From Atherix ibis (Eukaryota > Arthropoda > Insecta > Diptera > Athericidae): 64,000 bases of DNA. Of the stretch, positions 35,951 through 49,984 are shown piece by piece. The stretch covers positions 55,193,920-55,257,919 of the forward strand of contig OY282606.1 in assembly GCA_958298945.1 (NCBI GenBank). The letters run 5' to 3'. A program made the translations under genes and the position numbers. Within the stretch, counting starts at the first letter, position 1. The number at the start of each line of letters is the position of its first letter. The notes below the pieces were generated by a model that did no database searches, had not been told where the DNA came from, and worked only from the letters and a program-made list of their open reading frames with translations.

Positions 35951-38759
35951 TCAACACTACTTGGAAAGATTTGATTATAATCCAATTGATTTGATAGTAA
36001 TATTCTATTAATTTGCATGTTCTAACAACAAATTTTACTTTTTGCATATTTATAAAAACAAAATATGTACTATAATTTAAACAATGACATATTTATTTAA
36101 AAAAATTGAAATATGTTAGACAAAAAAACAATAAGTAATTAATATCACTTTTATGCGTACAATTTCAAAAAAATTACGTTTTATACAAATTTTAAGGATT
36201 ATTTTCCGTACGCCATATATATGATTTTTTGTTATAAAATAATAACGAATAAAAATCCTCAGATTGTATGTATTGTTGTCTTTTAAATAGAGCAATATGA
36301 ATATTTTAGCCGTTCTAGCAAAAAAATTAAGTGATGTTAGAAGTGACATGTAATGAGATTTCGAAAAGAATATTCTAAAACAATACATATTTTATCGTAT
36401 TTTACAAATTGTTCTTAAAACTACTTCTAATTCTCAAATATACTTTAAAAATAATGAATCCAAAAAAAACTAATAACTTTACCTGAATAGAGTGCAAAAA
36501 TATATTGATGTATTAGAAGTAATTATGAGAACAACTTGCTATTGTATATAAATAATATCATTGTTAACAGTTCTCCCCAGATATCGAAGTAATACCAAAT
36601 AAAATAGCAATCATAAATATCTGGACAATTATATCTAATCAAGTATCGTCATTAGTCAAGTTTAATATTATAATAATAAATTACGTTCTGGAATATTTTT
36701 TATCCTAAAATATCATACTTTGACTTAATTTTAAACTTTATTATATTATATTGTACAAGAAAAATACAATATCATACATTAAGACGTCATTTGGCAAATA
36801 TTCCAAATGAGATCTGTTTATTAGAACTAATTTATAATCATAAAAATAATTAGAAAATTTACGTAATTGGTAGTGAATACTTACCACTGGAACATAAAAA
36901 TATGCTTGTGTTCAAAATTAAATAGAACCATTATAAACAAGGTTTACATAAAATATTTATACTTTCATAAATTAGGGGAACTACAAAAATTGTGTTCCTA
37001 TAAATATATTTACGAAAATTCCAGAAAATTGCACTCATTAAATTAAAGAATTTATCATACAGCATTTTATTATCTAATATATTCTTATAAGGTTATAATT
37101 TACTGTTATTTAAATAATACTATGATTTATCGAAAGAAAAAACTATCGGATTTTAGAAAATTGATCAAAATTTTGAAATTTATACAGAAATAATCTGACA
37201 ATATTGTCCATAGTGCAGCAATCAAATTAAGGAATTACAATACCAAATTTTTATAATTTAATTTGATATAAAGTTCAATGAACAGATTAATAATTCAAAA
37301 AAATAACTAAGATTGATCATTTAGAAGTAAAATCAATACTCAAATTACGTACAATTGCTTGATTTTCGGTATAATAGTTTTCAACAAAATAGTGTTTTTA
37401 CGTGAATTAAAAAACAATTGCTACACAATTTTTAAAATTATGGAGAGCTAAATAGGTGATTTTGAAAAAGAGGAACAGAATTTAATTTGTTATTAATTCA
37501 AGTTATAATTTAGTATTATCTAGTTAAACTCACACACAGTATAAATAGAAAAGACTGAATATTACCTAAACTGCCATTTTTGCTTTCCAAAATGTGTTCA
37601 AAATTATTTTTTATTATGAATTTTAATACAACATATGAGTATATTCAAAACTAATGTTTATTTATAAATTATGAATTTATAATTCAAAAAAGAAACTGAA
37701 CAAATATACGAATATATAAAATTTAGTAAATACACAAAGAAAAATTAATTGCACTGTTATGCGTACATAATATTTACATACATATATATTTGTGTATGAA
37801 TATGTGAATATGTACCTGTATTTATATAGTAAAAAATGAAAAGTTCAAAACATTTGACCTGTACGTAAAAGAAGTGAAAAGTTTCGCTTTTCTTTGTCTT
37901 CTATGTAAGACATTGAATTAATTTGCTATTATTGAGCAATGTGTTTTGAATGAATAAGTAATATATTGATAGAAAAAAGCTTCTATTCGATTACAAATAA
38001 TGACAGCTTCATTATATGAAAATCTTGAAATTGTAGTAATTTAAATAAAAAATAAACTGATCGGCTGCATCTGTTCTTTAGGTTAGAATGTAGATAAGCA
38101 GTCACAACGAAACTAGTCGTGTTGATAGTCAGGCAAAAGTTTTGAATTTTTGTCATTTTTCATTGCATTGTAATTTTGAAAGAAATATATATATATCTAT
38201 ATACATTACACATTAACGACAACTGTGTTTTATTTATTACATTACTATTATTACTTTTCGAAACGACAATGTACCCCTTCTTCATATAAACTCTAAATGT
38301 ATTTCTGCTAACTACTTAGAAAAATCAACACTGCCAAATAGAACTCTATTAATTAAATGTTTATCATTGAAAGTTAAAATTTTATATTAATAGAAACGTT
38401 TTAGTGAGTTATTTTAGCTGCAGATTTGCTTCGAAGACGGACAGTTGAATCTACATCTAAAATGCAAAACATTGCTTTTGTAAAATTCAAATGCCAAATT
38501 TATAACTTGTTAGCGATATTGATATGCAGGTAATTCATATAAATATATGATTATTAATTAATTAATAATTCAAAACGTATTCTACATATATTTAGTACCA
38601 TATATACATCTTACTAAAAAATAAATTGTATTTGATTATTTCAAGATAAATACATGATTATTAATTTATTTATAATTCATAGAATTGTTCTTATGTCAAA
38701 TACAACAGAACAATATGACTGAAAAATAAATTCTAGACAAAATTAAATTGTATTTATAT

Positions 38760-40799
38760 TTATTGCATCAACTCTTCTAAGATTTTTACAACCATAGTCA
38801 TATTAGCTCGGTCGTTTGTTATTTTTGCAATGTTTCCCGCCAAAGCAAATAGGGCTTTCTTTTTCCCATTTCTATATTGATTTACTACCTTTATATTCTC
38901 CTTCATAGTTTCTCTGCAAAGTTTTTCTATCTCTTTTCTATCATTTATTTGCTTCCATTGTTTTTTTACGATAATCTAAATAAATATATATTCATTTATA
39001 AATAATACTTGTTTTATACATAAATATATCATCATTTATTTCTTACCTCAGAAGGAGTTAAATTAGGATTTTCGTGTATTTCTTCAAGAATCTTTCGAGC
39101 AATTGATAAATTGATTATCTCTTGTTCTAAATTACGAAATAAATCAAGTAAGTGATGTGGACGTATTGTACTAGAACAAGTAAAAATAAATAATATTCTT
39201 CTCATATTAGAATCATTATAGAACACATTCTATGTACCAGTTTTTAATGTCGATATTCTTTTTATTACATAATGCAATTAAATCGTTGATTAAAATATTA
39301 CATACAAATTTTGGCTGCATCTTTGGACTATATTGCATTACTTCCAGGAAATAACTTAACAGAATTCCTTCATTCTAAATTCATTCGTTTAAATAAAAAA
39401 AATGTATGCCATATCCTTATGAAAACTTACCACTAAGATGATCGAAGTTTCTTCAGATATTTTAAATTTGTTTTTAAGATTTTCTCTCGTCTTACTTGGC
39501 AATTCAGGTATTTGCTTTCGGATTTCTTCTACTTTTGTTAGTTGGCCAAGTGTGGACATTTTAGATTCCGCATTACCTACGTCTAAATACAATGGAGGTA
39601 AGTTAGGTTCCGGCATAAATCGATAATCTAGTTGGACTTCTTTATCTCTCATCGAAATGGTTTTTTTATTTTCTGCATCCCATGAGCGAGTTTCATTAAA
39701 AATTTTTTCTCCTGATTCTAACACATTTATTTGCCTTTTTATTTCATAAGTTACAGCTTGGGCAACATTTCGGATTGAACCAATATTCTTCACCTCAGTT
39801 CTGATGCCTAAAGGTTCTCCTTTTCGATTAATTGACACATTTGCATCCACTCGTAAGGCTCCCTCTAATAGGTGCAAAAGAATTAATATACATTATTAAA
39901 TACAACAACATAATAAAGAGACCTTCCATCCGACAAGAACATGCTTCTAATCGTGTCAAAATTAATATAAGCTCTTTTATTAAAGATGCAGCTTCTTCAC
40001 CATTTTTAAGATCAGGTTCAAATACTAATTCCATCAAAGGCATCCCACAACGATTTAAGTCTACAAGGCTCCTATTCAATTCAAGTTCAAATTAGGACCA
40101 TAATGATACTTAATTGGAAGCATAATTTTAATTTTACCAAATATATTACCTTCCTAAAGTAACATCATGTAACGATTTTCCACTATCTTGTTCTAATTGC
40201 AACTGTCGTAACCGGACACTTTTATTGTATGGTGCTATTTTAGTACCTGGAGCATAAACTGGAAAGTTTAAAAAACCATCATTTGCTAAAGCTGAACGCT
40301 GTTGTGTTATCTGGTATCCTGCCTGAAATTTATAACTTTTAAAATACGTTTCATATATTTGTAAAAAGAACCGAATTACAGGTAAATCAGCATAAAAATA
40401 ATGTTTCCGGTCGAACATTGATACACTGTTTATATTGCATGACAAAGCCAAAGCTGTTTTTATACCAACTTCAACACATTTTTTGTTCAGTACCTAGAAT
40501 ATAATATTACTGAAAAATTTTATTGTAATAACTATATTCAATACTGGCAATGTGCCTGGTATAGCTGCATCAAATAACGAAACGCATGTATTAACTGGAG
40601 CCCCAAAAATCGTATCACTTCCGGAAAATAGTTTTGAAGCACTTGAAATTTGTGCATGAACTTCTAGACCAACAACGCTTTCCCAATCTGCACTATCAAA
40701 TAAATTTTCGATTTATTTTCACAACTAAAATATTTTCTATTCAATACTTGAAATAAGTCTTCGATGTATATGTAAAGTTGATAATTTTGAGTTAAACAT
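38760..40799 (-). CDS. gatB: Glutamyl-tRNA(Gln) amidotransferase subunit B, mitochondrial
   Basis: Nine exons on the minus strand join in frame: 40799-40748, 40687-40545, 40493-40380, 40322-40150, 40071-39923, 39864-39431, 39374-39238, 39170-39047, 38975-38760; 1,542 nt, 513 codons plus TAA, normal for GatB. Family role: part of the GatCAB complex in the mitochondrial matrix, which converts Glu-tRNA(Gln) to Gln-tRNA(Gln). Diagnostic blocks include [119 protein letters not shown], and the C-terminal helical GatB/YqeY domain ending KILEELMQ. Exon 1 encodes [17 protein letters not shown], a basic, Ser-rich, acid-free presequence-like leader. An in-frame TAG lies five codons upstream of this ATG. 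Introns are 52-77 bp. The acceptor of exon 2 (TGCAG) was chosen because it keeps the phase. Confidence 0.95.
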
Positions 40800-41760
40800 A
40801 TTAATATTATACTAAGCTTTGACTCTTCTTAATAATAAATAAATTCTTGATATAACTGTTATTTCTCTAAAACAAAATTTATAACAAAAACTTTTTTAAA
40901 TAAAAAATTCTTTTTCCTGATAAACTGCACTGGAATATAAATAAAGTTAATTGACGTTTAAAAAACTTTCCAATAACAGCTGAATCTTATCCGATTGTGT
41001 AAAAATTGAAGTTAGCCACAAATCACAATATCCAATTTTAAAAATTCATTTAAAATTTATATATACATATTTTGTAAAGTCTTAATTTTCTTATAATATA
41101 AAATATTCAATTTAATTATGAGAAACTCAGTAGTACTTATTTTACAATAATCTTAAATTGAATAATTGAACAATGCAAATTTTGAAGCGGATTAGAAATC
41201 AATTATATATATCTCAGCTTTGAGTAGAAATTTAATAAATCTCAACCTTAATTTTGATTTGTATCAATTTATTGCATTGAAGTAATAATTGTATTTTCCA
41301 ATATTAAATCAATTTTTATACTGAATATTTCGCATCTGTAACAGTTACATTACTTTATGATTAAATTACCAAAGTTTTGTAGACGATTTATCAAATAAAA
41401 TTATGAACTAAAAATAATAAACGTGTCAGGAATTTAGTTATGAAGTTCCATCCATATAGAAATGAGTTTGTTGTTAAACCTAAAAAAGTCTCTTTTCTCC
41501 GCACTTGTTCCGTTTTTCTATGTTCATAATTACGACTTGACTGCTGCCAGCTGCTGGGAAGAGATATCGCAGAAATATGGATGGAACATTCGGGTTTATC
41601 TTTCCGCATAATTAAAATGCGGTTTGTTACAAATGTTTAGATCGACACGTATAATACTATTTGCATAATTCAATTGTAATGTTTAAAAATATGATAATTA
41701 GAAGAACGAGAAAAGTGCGTAGAAAATTTCTAGTGATAATTTCGGCGAAGCTGGCAGAGA
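40800..41760. promoter_or_regulatory. shared divergent upstream region of gatB and Tsc1
   Basis: The two genes are transcribed away from each other from within this 961-bp interval, so both promoters must lie here or in unseen 5' exons. The part from about 41,400 to 41,620 is clearly less AT-rich than the rest and is the likeliest core promoter zone. I see no convincing TATA box at a fixed distance from either start. The minus ORF at 41,391-41,609 has no homology and cannot be spliced in phase to gatB. Confidence 0.5.
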
Positions 41761-44700
41761 ATGGATATGGAAAAACTTTTCAACGATCTCGAATCGAATA
41801 ATTCACAAGAATACGAGGAAGCAAAAAAGAATCTTGCTGAATGTTTCAGCTTAAGTAAGCCCATCTTAAATAATATCGATTGTTACAGTTTCAATTGCAC
41901 AAGTGTTCGCAATTTTAATGTGAACAAAGGACAACCTGAGCGAGTATCGATTGTTGCAAAAAAATTTTTTTTATTCTGATCAGATTGAACAGCGGTCTCG
42001 TGTCTCGACTTTGACAGTCAATATGTATGATGATGCATTTGGGCATTGTTTGTTACTTTTTTATTTTATCAGTTGTAGTTATTTTCTGGCATAACATTAT
42101 GATTATATTAAAATACCTAATGGAAGTGTATGTTATATGCTAATAATCAAATTATATTTATCTTCGGAAATTTATAAAAATAAAATTTGAGTTACATGTG
42201 AAACATTAAAGTTGTGACAGACGAGTATTTTCTAATGCTAATTTGTTGATATTGTTTATATATTATCATAGTTAAATTTATATTATTTTTTATTTGCACA
42301 GCAAAAGATCAATGGGTTGTGCAAGGAATGTTGGATTATTACTTGAAAACCAGCTCAAGCAGAATTATCGATGTGCTAGTCAAAGTGCAACCTCCTCACG
42401 ATAAATATGTTTTCGATCGTCTTACAGAATGGATACGGGGGCAAAATAAACTTCCTGCACTTGTGGTTTTTGGGTATATAATACGAAAACACCCAACGTG
42501 GCTGTTCAATGTGGCTAAACATGCGCTTATAAGGGAAATCCTTAAACTGTTACAGGTAACCATTTCTACATTTATGCGCTTATAAGAGAACTGCACTTAT
42601 CAATTTATTCAAAATGATTTGATTAAGTGTTCATATACAAATTATAAAATATAAAATGCACTTCTCAAATCTTGTACAAGTTAATATTCTCAATAAGCAT
42701 ATATGTACATTTATGAAAATATTAGTAACTAACATTGAGATACTTTTGAAAAATATATTATATAACTTGTTTCTTAGTTTTGTATATGCATATAACTTCA
42801 TATTATCGAATTAATTAACGTACTTGGTAAAAATATATAAATTGCAATAAAATTTGTATAAATTGTTTTTGAAATGCAGAGTACATAAAAAGTGGGATTG
42901 AAATAACATTAGAATATATAGTTTCATTTTAAAACATTTGCATTGACAACCATTCAAAAATAATTCAAAATGTTTAAAGTAAAGTTACAGTATTTAACTT
43001 CTAAAATTAAATAAATAATTGATTCTTATCATAAATAAGGTGAAAATGCCTTTATTGCGCTTTAGTATAATTATAATATATTGCCTTCCTAGCTATAATT
43101 TTAAAATAATTTTTTTATAAAGAAACTATAAGACACAATTTATATTATAAATATATTTATTATTACTTCATCAAAAAAGAAGTAAAAATATTTTATTATT
43201 TATAGGAAAGCATGACATATTTTAAATTTCGTTTTCATTTTCAGACTGAAAAAGATATTATTCCTCTAATGAGTGCACTGTTATGTATTATAACGCTTTT
43301 GCCTATAATTCCATCATTAGTACCCAATTTCATATCAGAATTGTTTGATGCGTTTGGTCATTTGGCTTCATGGAATAATGTTCAAAATTCGAACTCAAAG
43401 TTAACAATGAAAACCGAAAATCAATTAATACATCTTCAAATCGGTTTATATATGTTATTTCAACGATTGTATGGAATGTTTCCTTGCAATTTTATATATT
43501 ATTTAAGGCAAGAATTTATCGTTAAGGAAAAAAATGCAATTTTTCAACATACAATTAAACCTCTTCTGGAAACGGTTCGAATACATCCAATGTTAGTAAT
43601 TGCGTCCAAAGAGACGGAATACAATAATTGCCGATGGAAAGAAATGGAACCACATGATGTTGTTTTTGAGTGTGTGAAGCTATCTATTGATTATTATCAG
43701 GTATACGTTTAAAAATTATATAAAATAGAAATAATAAATTTTAAAGTATTTGTTTTAGGATAACTCGGAATGTTTTGCCAATGTCCCTGCGTTACGTATG
43801 CAGGACTCCATACCAGCAGACGTTTCAGTATCAAAACAAATACAATGTTCAATACGAAATAGTTCTTTTCAATCGAAATTCAATATAGCTTCTCCCTTCT
43901 ATTCATTGACCACACGTGAAAATTTAGGTGATATTTCAAAACACGACTGGAGTCCCAGTATAGATATATTAGCAACACCGCCACCATCAGGTACTGTACC
44001 TCATACACCAACACCGTCAGCCGTTTATGGAGTGCCTACTGTCACAAATAATTCGGTTCTGGGTGCTACTGGAGCTTCACCACCAGAAGCGGCAGTTGAG
44101 GCTACTCCAGAAAGCACACCGATGAAGGATTCAAATGCAAAAAGAATTGTAGCAGTTAATTCTCCAGCTGTCCGAGCAATTTTTGCTTCAAGTCAACCAT
44201 CATCGCCATTAAGAAAAGAGCAAACGCCATTTCATTTTCCAGATACTTTAAACTTGACAACTAAACTAGATCAAATGTCTTCAACGACATCTTCACAGAG
44301 ACTTTTACAAGTGGTTAACGATAGAACTCAGTCGCAATTACATTTATTGAATCGGCCAACCGGTATTGAAAGTGACTATAATTCTGGTGGAAGTATTAAC
44401 CTACTTAATTCTAGTTCATTTCCGTTAACTTTAAATGATCTACAATCGATAAATAATACCAACTGTATAAAATCAGTAGCCCATTTGAGTTCAATAGATT
44501 CACCAATGAACTCAACAGAGAGCACTCAAGAAGATCTGGAAGTTACTGAATTTACGAGCCAACAATTTGGTCGATATCACTCGGATACGTTGCAGGATAT
44601 ATCGCCTGAATATGACGATTGCGACGATAATGAGCGGTCTCCATGTTCCGCAGGTGGCTTGCATATTCCTACTTCTAAATCTATGAAGATGTGGGTGCGT

Positions 44701-47700
44701 CGCATCAAACATAATCGTATTGCTAGTTTTTGTCTAAATGATGTTAGTTCTTATATGAGTGATGGCACAAGTCCAGCTGAAGGTACAAGTTTTACAAAAG
44801 TGCGTCTTACAAAATCGTGGCCTACCATAGATAAATACCAATTGTTGGAAGAAAGTAGTACAGAAATTGGCGGTCCAGTTTCTAGTAAAGTAGCATCAAT
44901 TCAGCAGAATGGCGATTCTAGTAGTCCATCAGGAGATAATGCCATTTCAGCAGCAACACATTTTATGAAACTGCAACAGAAGAAGAATCGTAAACTTATA
45001 CAGCACCCATCACCAACAGTAGATGTTAGAAATCGTGTTCATACGAAATCTGTCGGAATCCAGACATTGCAACAATGGCCACACATCTATGAGTACAATT
45101 TACTTGAACTATTATTTGAAGAAAATAAGCGAAAGAATGTGCCCGACAATAAAAGACCATATGATAAGCTGGATGAGTACATTGATCGCACCATAAAAAT
45201 GAGGGAGTCCGCGGAGATAAAAAATCGTGAAGAATTACTCCAGGACCAAGTTCAGCTGCTTCAGCTTCAGTTACAATATGAACGCTATCGGCGCGAAATC
45301 CATGCTGAACGAAATCGGCGACTATTAGGTAAAAGTCGAACGAATCGTTCATTAGAAATGGATAACGTTCGCTTAAAAGATGAAGTGGCAAAATTGTTCG
45401 ATCAAGTTCGCCTTTTAAATGATAAATTAAATAAATCATGCATATCCTTCAATGTTAAAGAACAAGAGCTAGTAAAATCCTCGAATACATTAAAATCGAT
45501 GTATAATACAAAATTGGAAGACAATAAACAGTTGCGTTCGACTATAGAAGACCTGCAACGTCGCCTTAAAGAGGAAACAAAAAATAGAAAAGAGACTAAT
45601 TCCGAAATCGATGTCATGCAGGGTGAGCTATTTGATATGCGTAACGATATGCAACATGCTCAATTTCAAGCCGAATTGGGAAATCATTATAAACAAGAGC
45701 TGACTAAGCTTCAATCAGAAATTCTTATTTTGGGTGAAATGCAAATCAAATGTCGCGATAAATTGGCCGAATTGGACAATATGCGTGCACGCGATGATGA
45801 AATAGCTCAGTTGCAGGAGGCGTATAATGAAAAGATTAAGGGTAATTGTAAAATTTAGTGTACTTATTTGTTTACGGTCAGATAATATGACGAATTAGAA
45901 ATTGTAGTTTTATTTTTATTTGCTTGTCTATTTGAAGCTAGTCTATTTAGAATTGAATTTCGGGAGTTTATCTTTTTTTCATATTTTATTGATTATGAAT
46001 ATTATAATTTATGTACTGACATCTTGGATGGAGATACCGTTATGTAAACGAACTTTTTTGTAATCTTGTAAAGTTTTTGCATTTTTCTAAAACATCAAAA
46101 TATATCTAGTCAGATTATATTAAAAGAACTATTAAATTTTTGATTAATTATAAAACCGTATGACAAGATTTAGGTAAAATTTTATTAAAATATATTTAAG
46201 TTATCTGTTTCTGTAAAATAAAACTTTAGAAAATACAAAACTATAAATAAAATTATTGATTTGGTTGAAATTTATAAAAAAAATATTCTACTTTTTGTTT
46301 CAATATACGTTGCTGTGTAATATATACTATCAAATATTTGTGGACTGTAGAGTGTAGGGTTTAAAAATTTAAATAATTTGAACACAGTTATTTCATTAAC
46401 AGTTTATTTCATTAATTTTATGCTGAATTTATGTATTAATATATTTTTTAACAGAACTTTCTGATGCACTCGAAACTAAAATTTCACAATGGGAAACGGC
46501 GAAATCACGAAGCTCTGAACTTCTTTCTCAGCTGATTAATCGGGATGCAATGTTCACTGATCAAAAACGGCTATTAGAATCTGCCAAAGAAGAATATGAA
46601 GAGAAATTTAACGTAAAAAAATTGAATGTTTTATATTTTAAATAATAGAATTTACTTATATTAATATTTATAGGCTTTAGAAAAAAAATATGAAGCTCAA
46701 AAGGCGATTATTCTCCAAATGGAAGAACATATACTAGAGCTATCCAAAAATCAAACGGCTGTGAATTTAGCTACCTTTTCACCGGATTCTGACAAAAATG
46801 GTAAACGTTTTTTATATATTTGATTTTTCATGTATAGGATGGCAAGTATGATAAAGCAATTAAAAAAAGAGTTGTTGACATGAAGTTTAAACGTTAATAT
46901 ATTTTACATATTCCTTAAAATGTCACAATATTACCATATAATCTTTCGAATAACGAGATTTATAATACCATAATATCCTTTAAAATCTTTTATTTACAAA
47001 ATATCGGCTTTATATAATATAAGTACAGTAGATTTAAATATATTTTATTAATTTTTATTGGTTATCTATATATAAGCATTATACATATATGATGTTTCTT
47101 AGATGACGCAAATAAATTCTATAAAAATTGTTAAATTTAGCATTAATAACAATAGTTTAGTTATGATTAAAATTCTGTGCTAAGAAAAATTAAATTTTGA
47201 TTATATATGTAACCAAAAATCATATAATTTCAGATGTTGCTAGTTCCGTTGATCATAATTCTCCATTATCAAATTCACTGGCTTCAAGTGAAGGTCTATC
47301 CGCTAGTTTACGCTCTGTTACAGAAATATGTAATCTTCAAGCATTAGTTGCACAACCGAGTACTAGCACAGGACATACAATAACCGCAGTGCCGCTAGTT
47401 ACAACAGCTTCAAGCACTTGGCAGCAAGCGAGTTTAACAAGCTCGGATGCGTCAATAACATCAAAGTCTGGCTTGTCTAATCTCAGTCATTACAATTCTG
47501 CGTATCAAGAGTCCAATATGCCATCTGTTGACCAGTCCAGAAGATTATCCCAACAAGGTACCTTAGGTAAAAGTCCCTCGGCAAAAAGAACAAAGTCGAC
47601 TCCGATAAATTCTACAAATGGCAGTGGTCGAATAGCAGCTACTTCACTTGATATTCCAGTTCCGAGTACCAGTCAACATATACATTTTCATCATAATTCC

Positions 47701-47715
47701 TCTCAAAATCAATAG
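41761..47715 (+). CDS. Tsc1: Hamartin (tuberous sclerosis complex subunit 1)
   Basis: Seven exons join in frame: 41761-41854, 42302-42555, 43245-43700, 43759-45841, 46455-46612, 46674-46800, 47234-47715; 3,654 nt, 1,217 codons plus stop. Residues about 1-268 form the conserved helical hamartin core: MLDYYLKTSSSR, QPPHDKYVFDRLTEWI, LYMLFQRLYGMFPCNFIYYL, TVRIHPMLVIASKE, EPHDVVFECVKLSID. Residues about 270-740 are a long Ser/Thr/Pro-rich linker. Residues about 755-1,050 are coiled coil beginning LLQDQVQLLQLQLQYERYRR, the region that in the family binds tuberin. Exon 7 encodes a low-complexity Ser/Thr tail ending in a His-rich stretch. Family role: with Tsc2 (a Rheb GAP) and TBC1D7 it restrains TORC1 growth signalling at the lysosome. 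An in-frame TAA at 41,737 supports the ATG at 41,761. The ORF's reading past 45,841 (to 45,858) is intronic. Confidence 0.95.
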
Positions 47716-47816
47716 AAGATAATTATCATTCAAATATGGTGTTAACGTATAACGTATTCTATTCGATTTATCAAAATGGGGAATATAAATTTTGGGACAT
47801 AGAAATAGGGCGACAG

Positions 47817-47822
47817 AATAAA
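47817..47822 (+). terminator. candidate Tsc1 polyadenylation signal
   Basis: An exact AATAAA lies about 100 bp after the Tsc1 stop codon. Other AATAAA-like words follow in this AT-rich DNA, so the choice is by proximity only. Confidence 0.4.
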
Positions 47823-49984
47823 ATATATATTTTATCAAAACATAATAAAATTAACAATAATAAATTTTTAAAAAAATTGAGAAATAATTTAAAAAATAAA
47901 AATGATAAATGATTTGGTATAAATTATTTTCATTTGAACCTATTCATGAAATAAGATTTTCTAAAGTTAAACCACCTATGTTAAATTTGTTCTCTTGTTA
48001 ACAATAAACAACTTTAATTTCTCGTTATACTTGAAATGATTTTAATTTTACAAAAAGTTAAAAATAAGAAACGAAAAATTAAAATTACTATAAGATATAG
48101 ATACATACTTATTATTAAAAGCAAAAAAAATATATAAATATATAGGAACAGTATGAAATCAAATTGCAACGGTTATAAAATATATAAATAAGCTTTATTC
48201 ATTACTTTTCAAGAATTTTGTTTCTTATCAAAAAGAAAAGAAAAAGAAAAAAAAAGGAAGGAACTGTTTTTTGTAAATGTTATTAATTTGATATGTAAAA
48301 TTTAACAAATTATTAATCGTTTTTTCTTTAATTATACATTTTTTACTTAAGGTGATAAAAATAAGGGATATAAATCGAAGTTGCGTATAAATAATAAATT
48401 ATTAGAAAAAAAGAACTGTTTACATTGATTGGCTCCTGACTATTGAAAATCAATTTAAAATTATTTATTAATATATGAACGATTAAAATTGTATTTTATC
48501 AAGTAATATAAATCAAAATGTTTATATTATAGATATACTCGTATATTATTTATGTTCTTATGGTTTCCATTTTTCAATTTTTTTTTACATTTTATATCCC
48601 TTATAATACAAAAATTGGTTGAAATTTAATAGGTATTATTTAAGATCCATTATATTTTAATTGGCTTCTGGGATCATGTCTTAAAGTAATATGTTAACCT
48701 CGGTTGTTTGGCAAATTAGGTAATATGTTAACCTCGGTTGTTTTACAAATTATATGTATATATATATATATATATATATGCATACATATATTAATTTAAA
48801 TAGAGAAAACTTTTATGTTCATTATTGGAAGACATTCGACTTACCTAATAAATCAATTTCGGAAAGTTTCCAATTATATATGTACGTATTTTAATATGAT
48901 AATCTTATTTAAACATACAAACTTTATTTATTAATGTGGTGTAATTTCATTGGACTACATTTGATCTTTCAAAACGAAGCTATTGAATTTTTCTATTATT
49001 TTGTTTTGAAAATATTCTTTTGAACATGTTCTTAAAAAACTTATTTAGAGCATAAGTCAGAGGTGATGTGCTCAAGTATTTGTAAAATAATTTATTTCTC
49101 TAGATACATTATCAAATTATTAATATACACTTACCTCTCGATTTACACTAGATTGGTTTGCAAAAGTGCCTTGTAAATTGAAATTCTATAATTCTATTCC
49201 ACAGTTTAGAAACAAATACGTAATGAATTTTACAAATCCTATGTAACAGTATTTAATTCTAGCAGGATATATGTATGTAGGTGCATTAAATAAAAAATGC
49301 TTTTCTGTGTTTTATTTATTTGTTAACAATTTGTCAGCGCTTTTTTCTTGGAAATATATCTACTCGATATATACTGTTATATATTTGTGAGCTTCAAAAT
49401 TTCCTCATTACAAAATTCTCTTTTAAAATTTAAATTTATTCTCGTTTGGAATGTCTTTAAAAAATGTTATAGTTCTTTAACCATTGCGACTTTTTTATTT
49501 ATAGTGTTTACAGAAAGTGTTTGAAACTTTTTTGCTTTAGTTTGATTGTATTAAAAAAATTCAGTTGCTGAGGTAAGATTTTTTAAAATTGCTAAGACGA
49601 ATGATGAAACTAGTTGAAATTGTTTTAGAGCAACCTTACATACGTGTATGTGTGCATAATAACGAAAATTGACTTGATTATATAATTACTATATATAATA
49701 TATGAATATACCAGATATATTTTTTTATATAAAACAATGCGTGATTAGTTTTTTTAAAATACTCTTTATTTGTTACTGTTATAAATAAAATACTCTTTAT
49801 TAACAGGTATTTATTTGCTGTAAGTTTAAAAGGAATGAGTATATCTACAATGCATTTGTTAGTTTAAAATTACTCTGTAATTAGATCTTCAGAAACACGA
49901 ATTTTGTACAAGTTTTATTGCGGAAGATTTAGTCGAATCTATGTCAGAAATCGGCGCAGTTAGTGGGACTTTCGATTCAATAAT
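47823..49984. other. AT-rich intergenic DNA
   Basis: No gene or recognisable transposon coding segment was found. It contains a tandem duplication and TA tract near 48.7 kb. Confidence 0.5.
48687..48778. repeat. 34-bp tandem duplication followed by (TA)n
   Basis: TAATATGTTAACCTCGGTTG begins both units (48,687-48,720 and 48,721-48,754), which differ only near their ends. A TA-rich tract runs from there to about 48,778. Confidence 0.85.

Larger units (their letters stand above)
34955..38759. other. AT-rich spacer between the 3' ends of Root and gatB
   Basis: The region separates two convergent genes. The first exact AATAAA I noted after the Root stop is at 35,477-35,482, a candidate polyadenylation signal far downstream. 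Apart from the LINE-tail fragment, (TA)n tract and palindrome near 35.8-35.9 kb, I see no gene. The ORFs at 35,740-36,047 are translations of the TA repeat. Confidence 0.5.

Noticed and set aside
35740..36047. ORFs encoding IYIYIY repeats on both strands
   Set aside because: They are translations of the (TA)n microsatellite and palindrome.
41391..41609. Minus ORF of 72 codons between gatB and Tsc1 as the gatB N-terminus
   Set aside because: It has no donor site in the phase required by the next gatB exon and no presequence character; the exon at 40,748-40,799 fits in phase.
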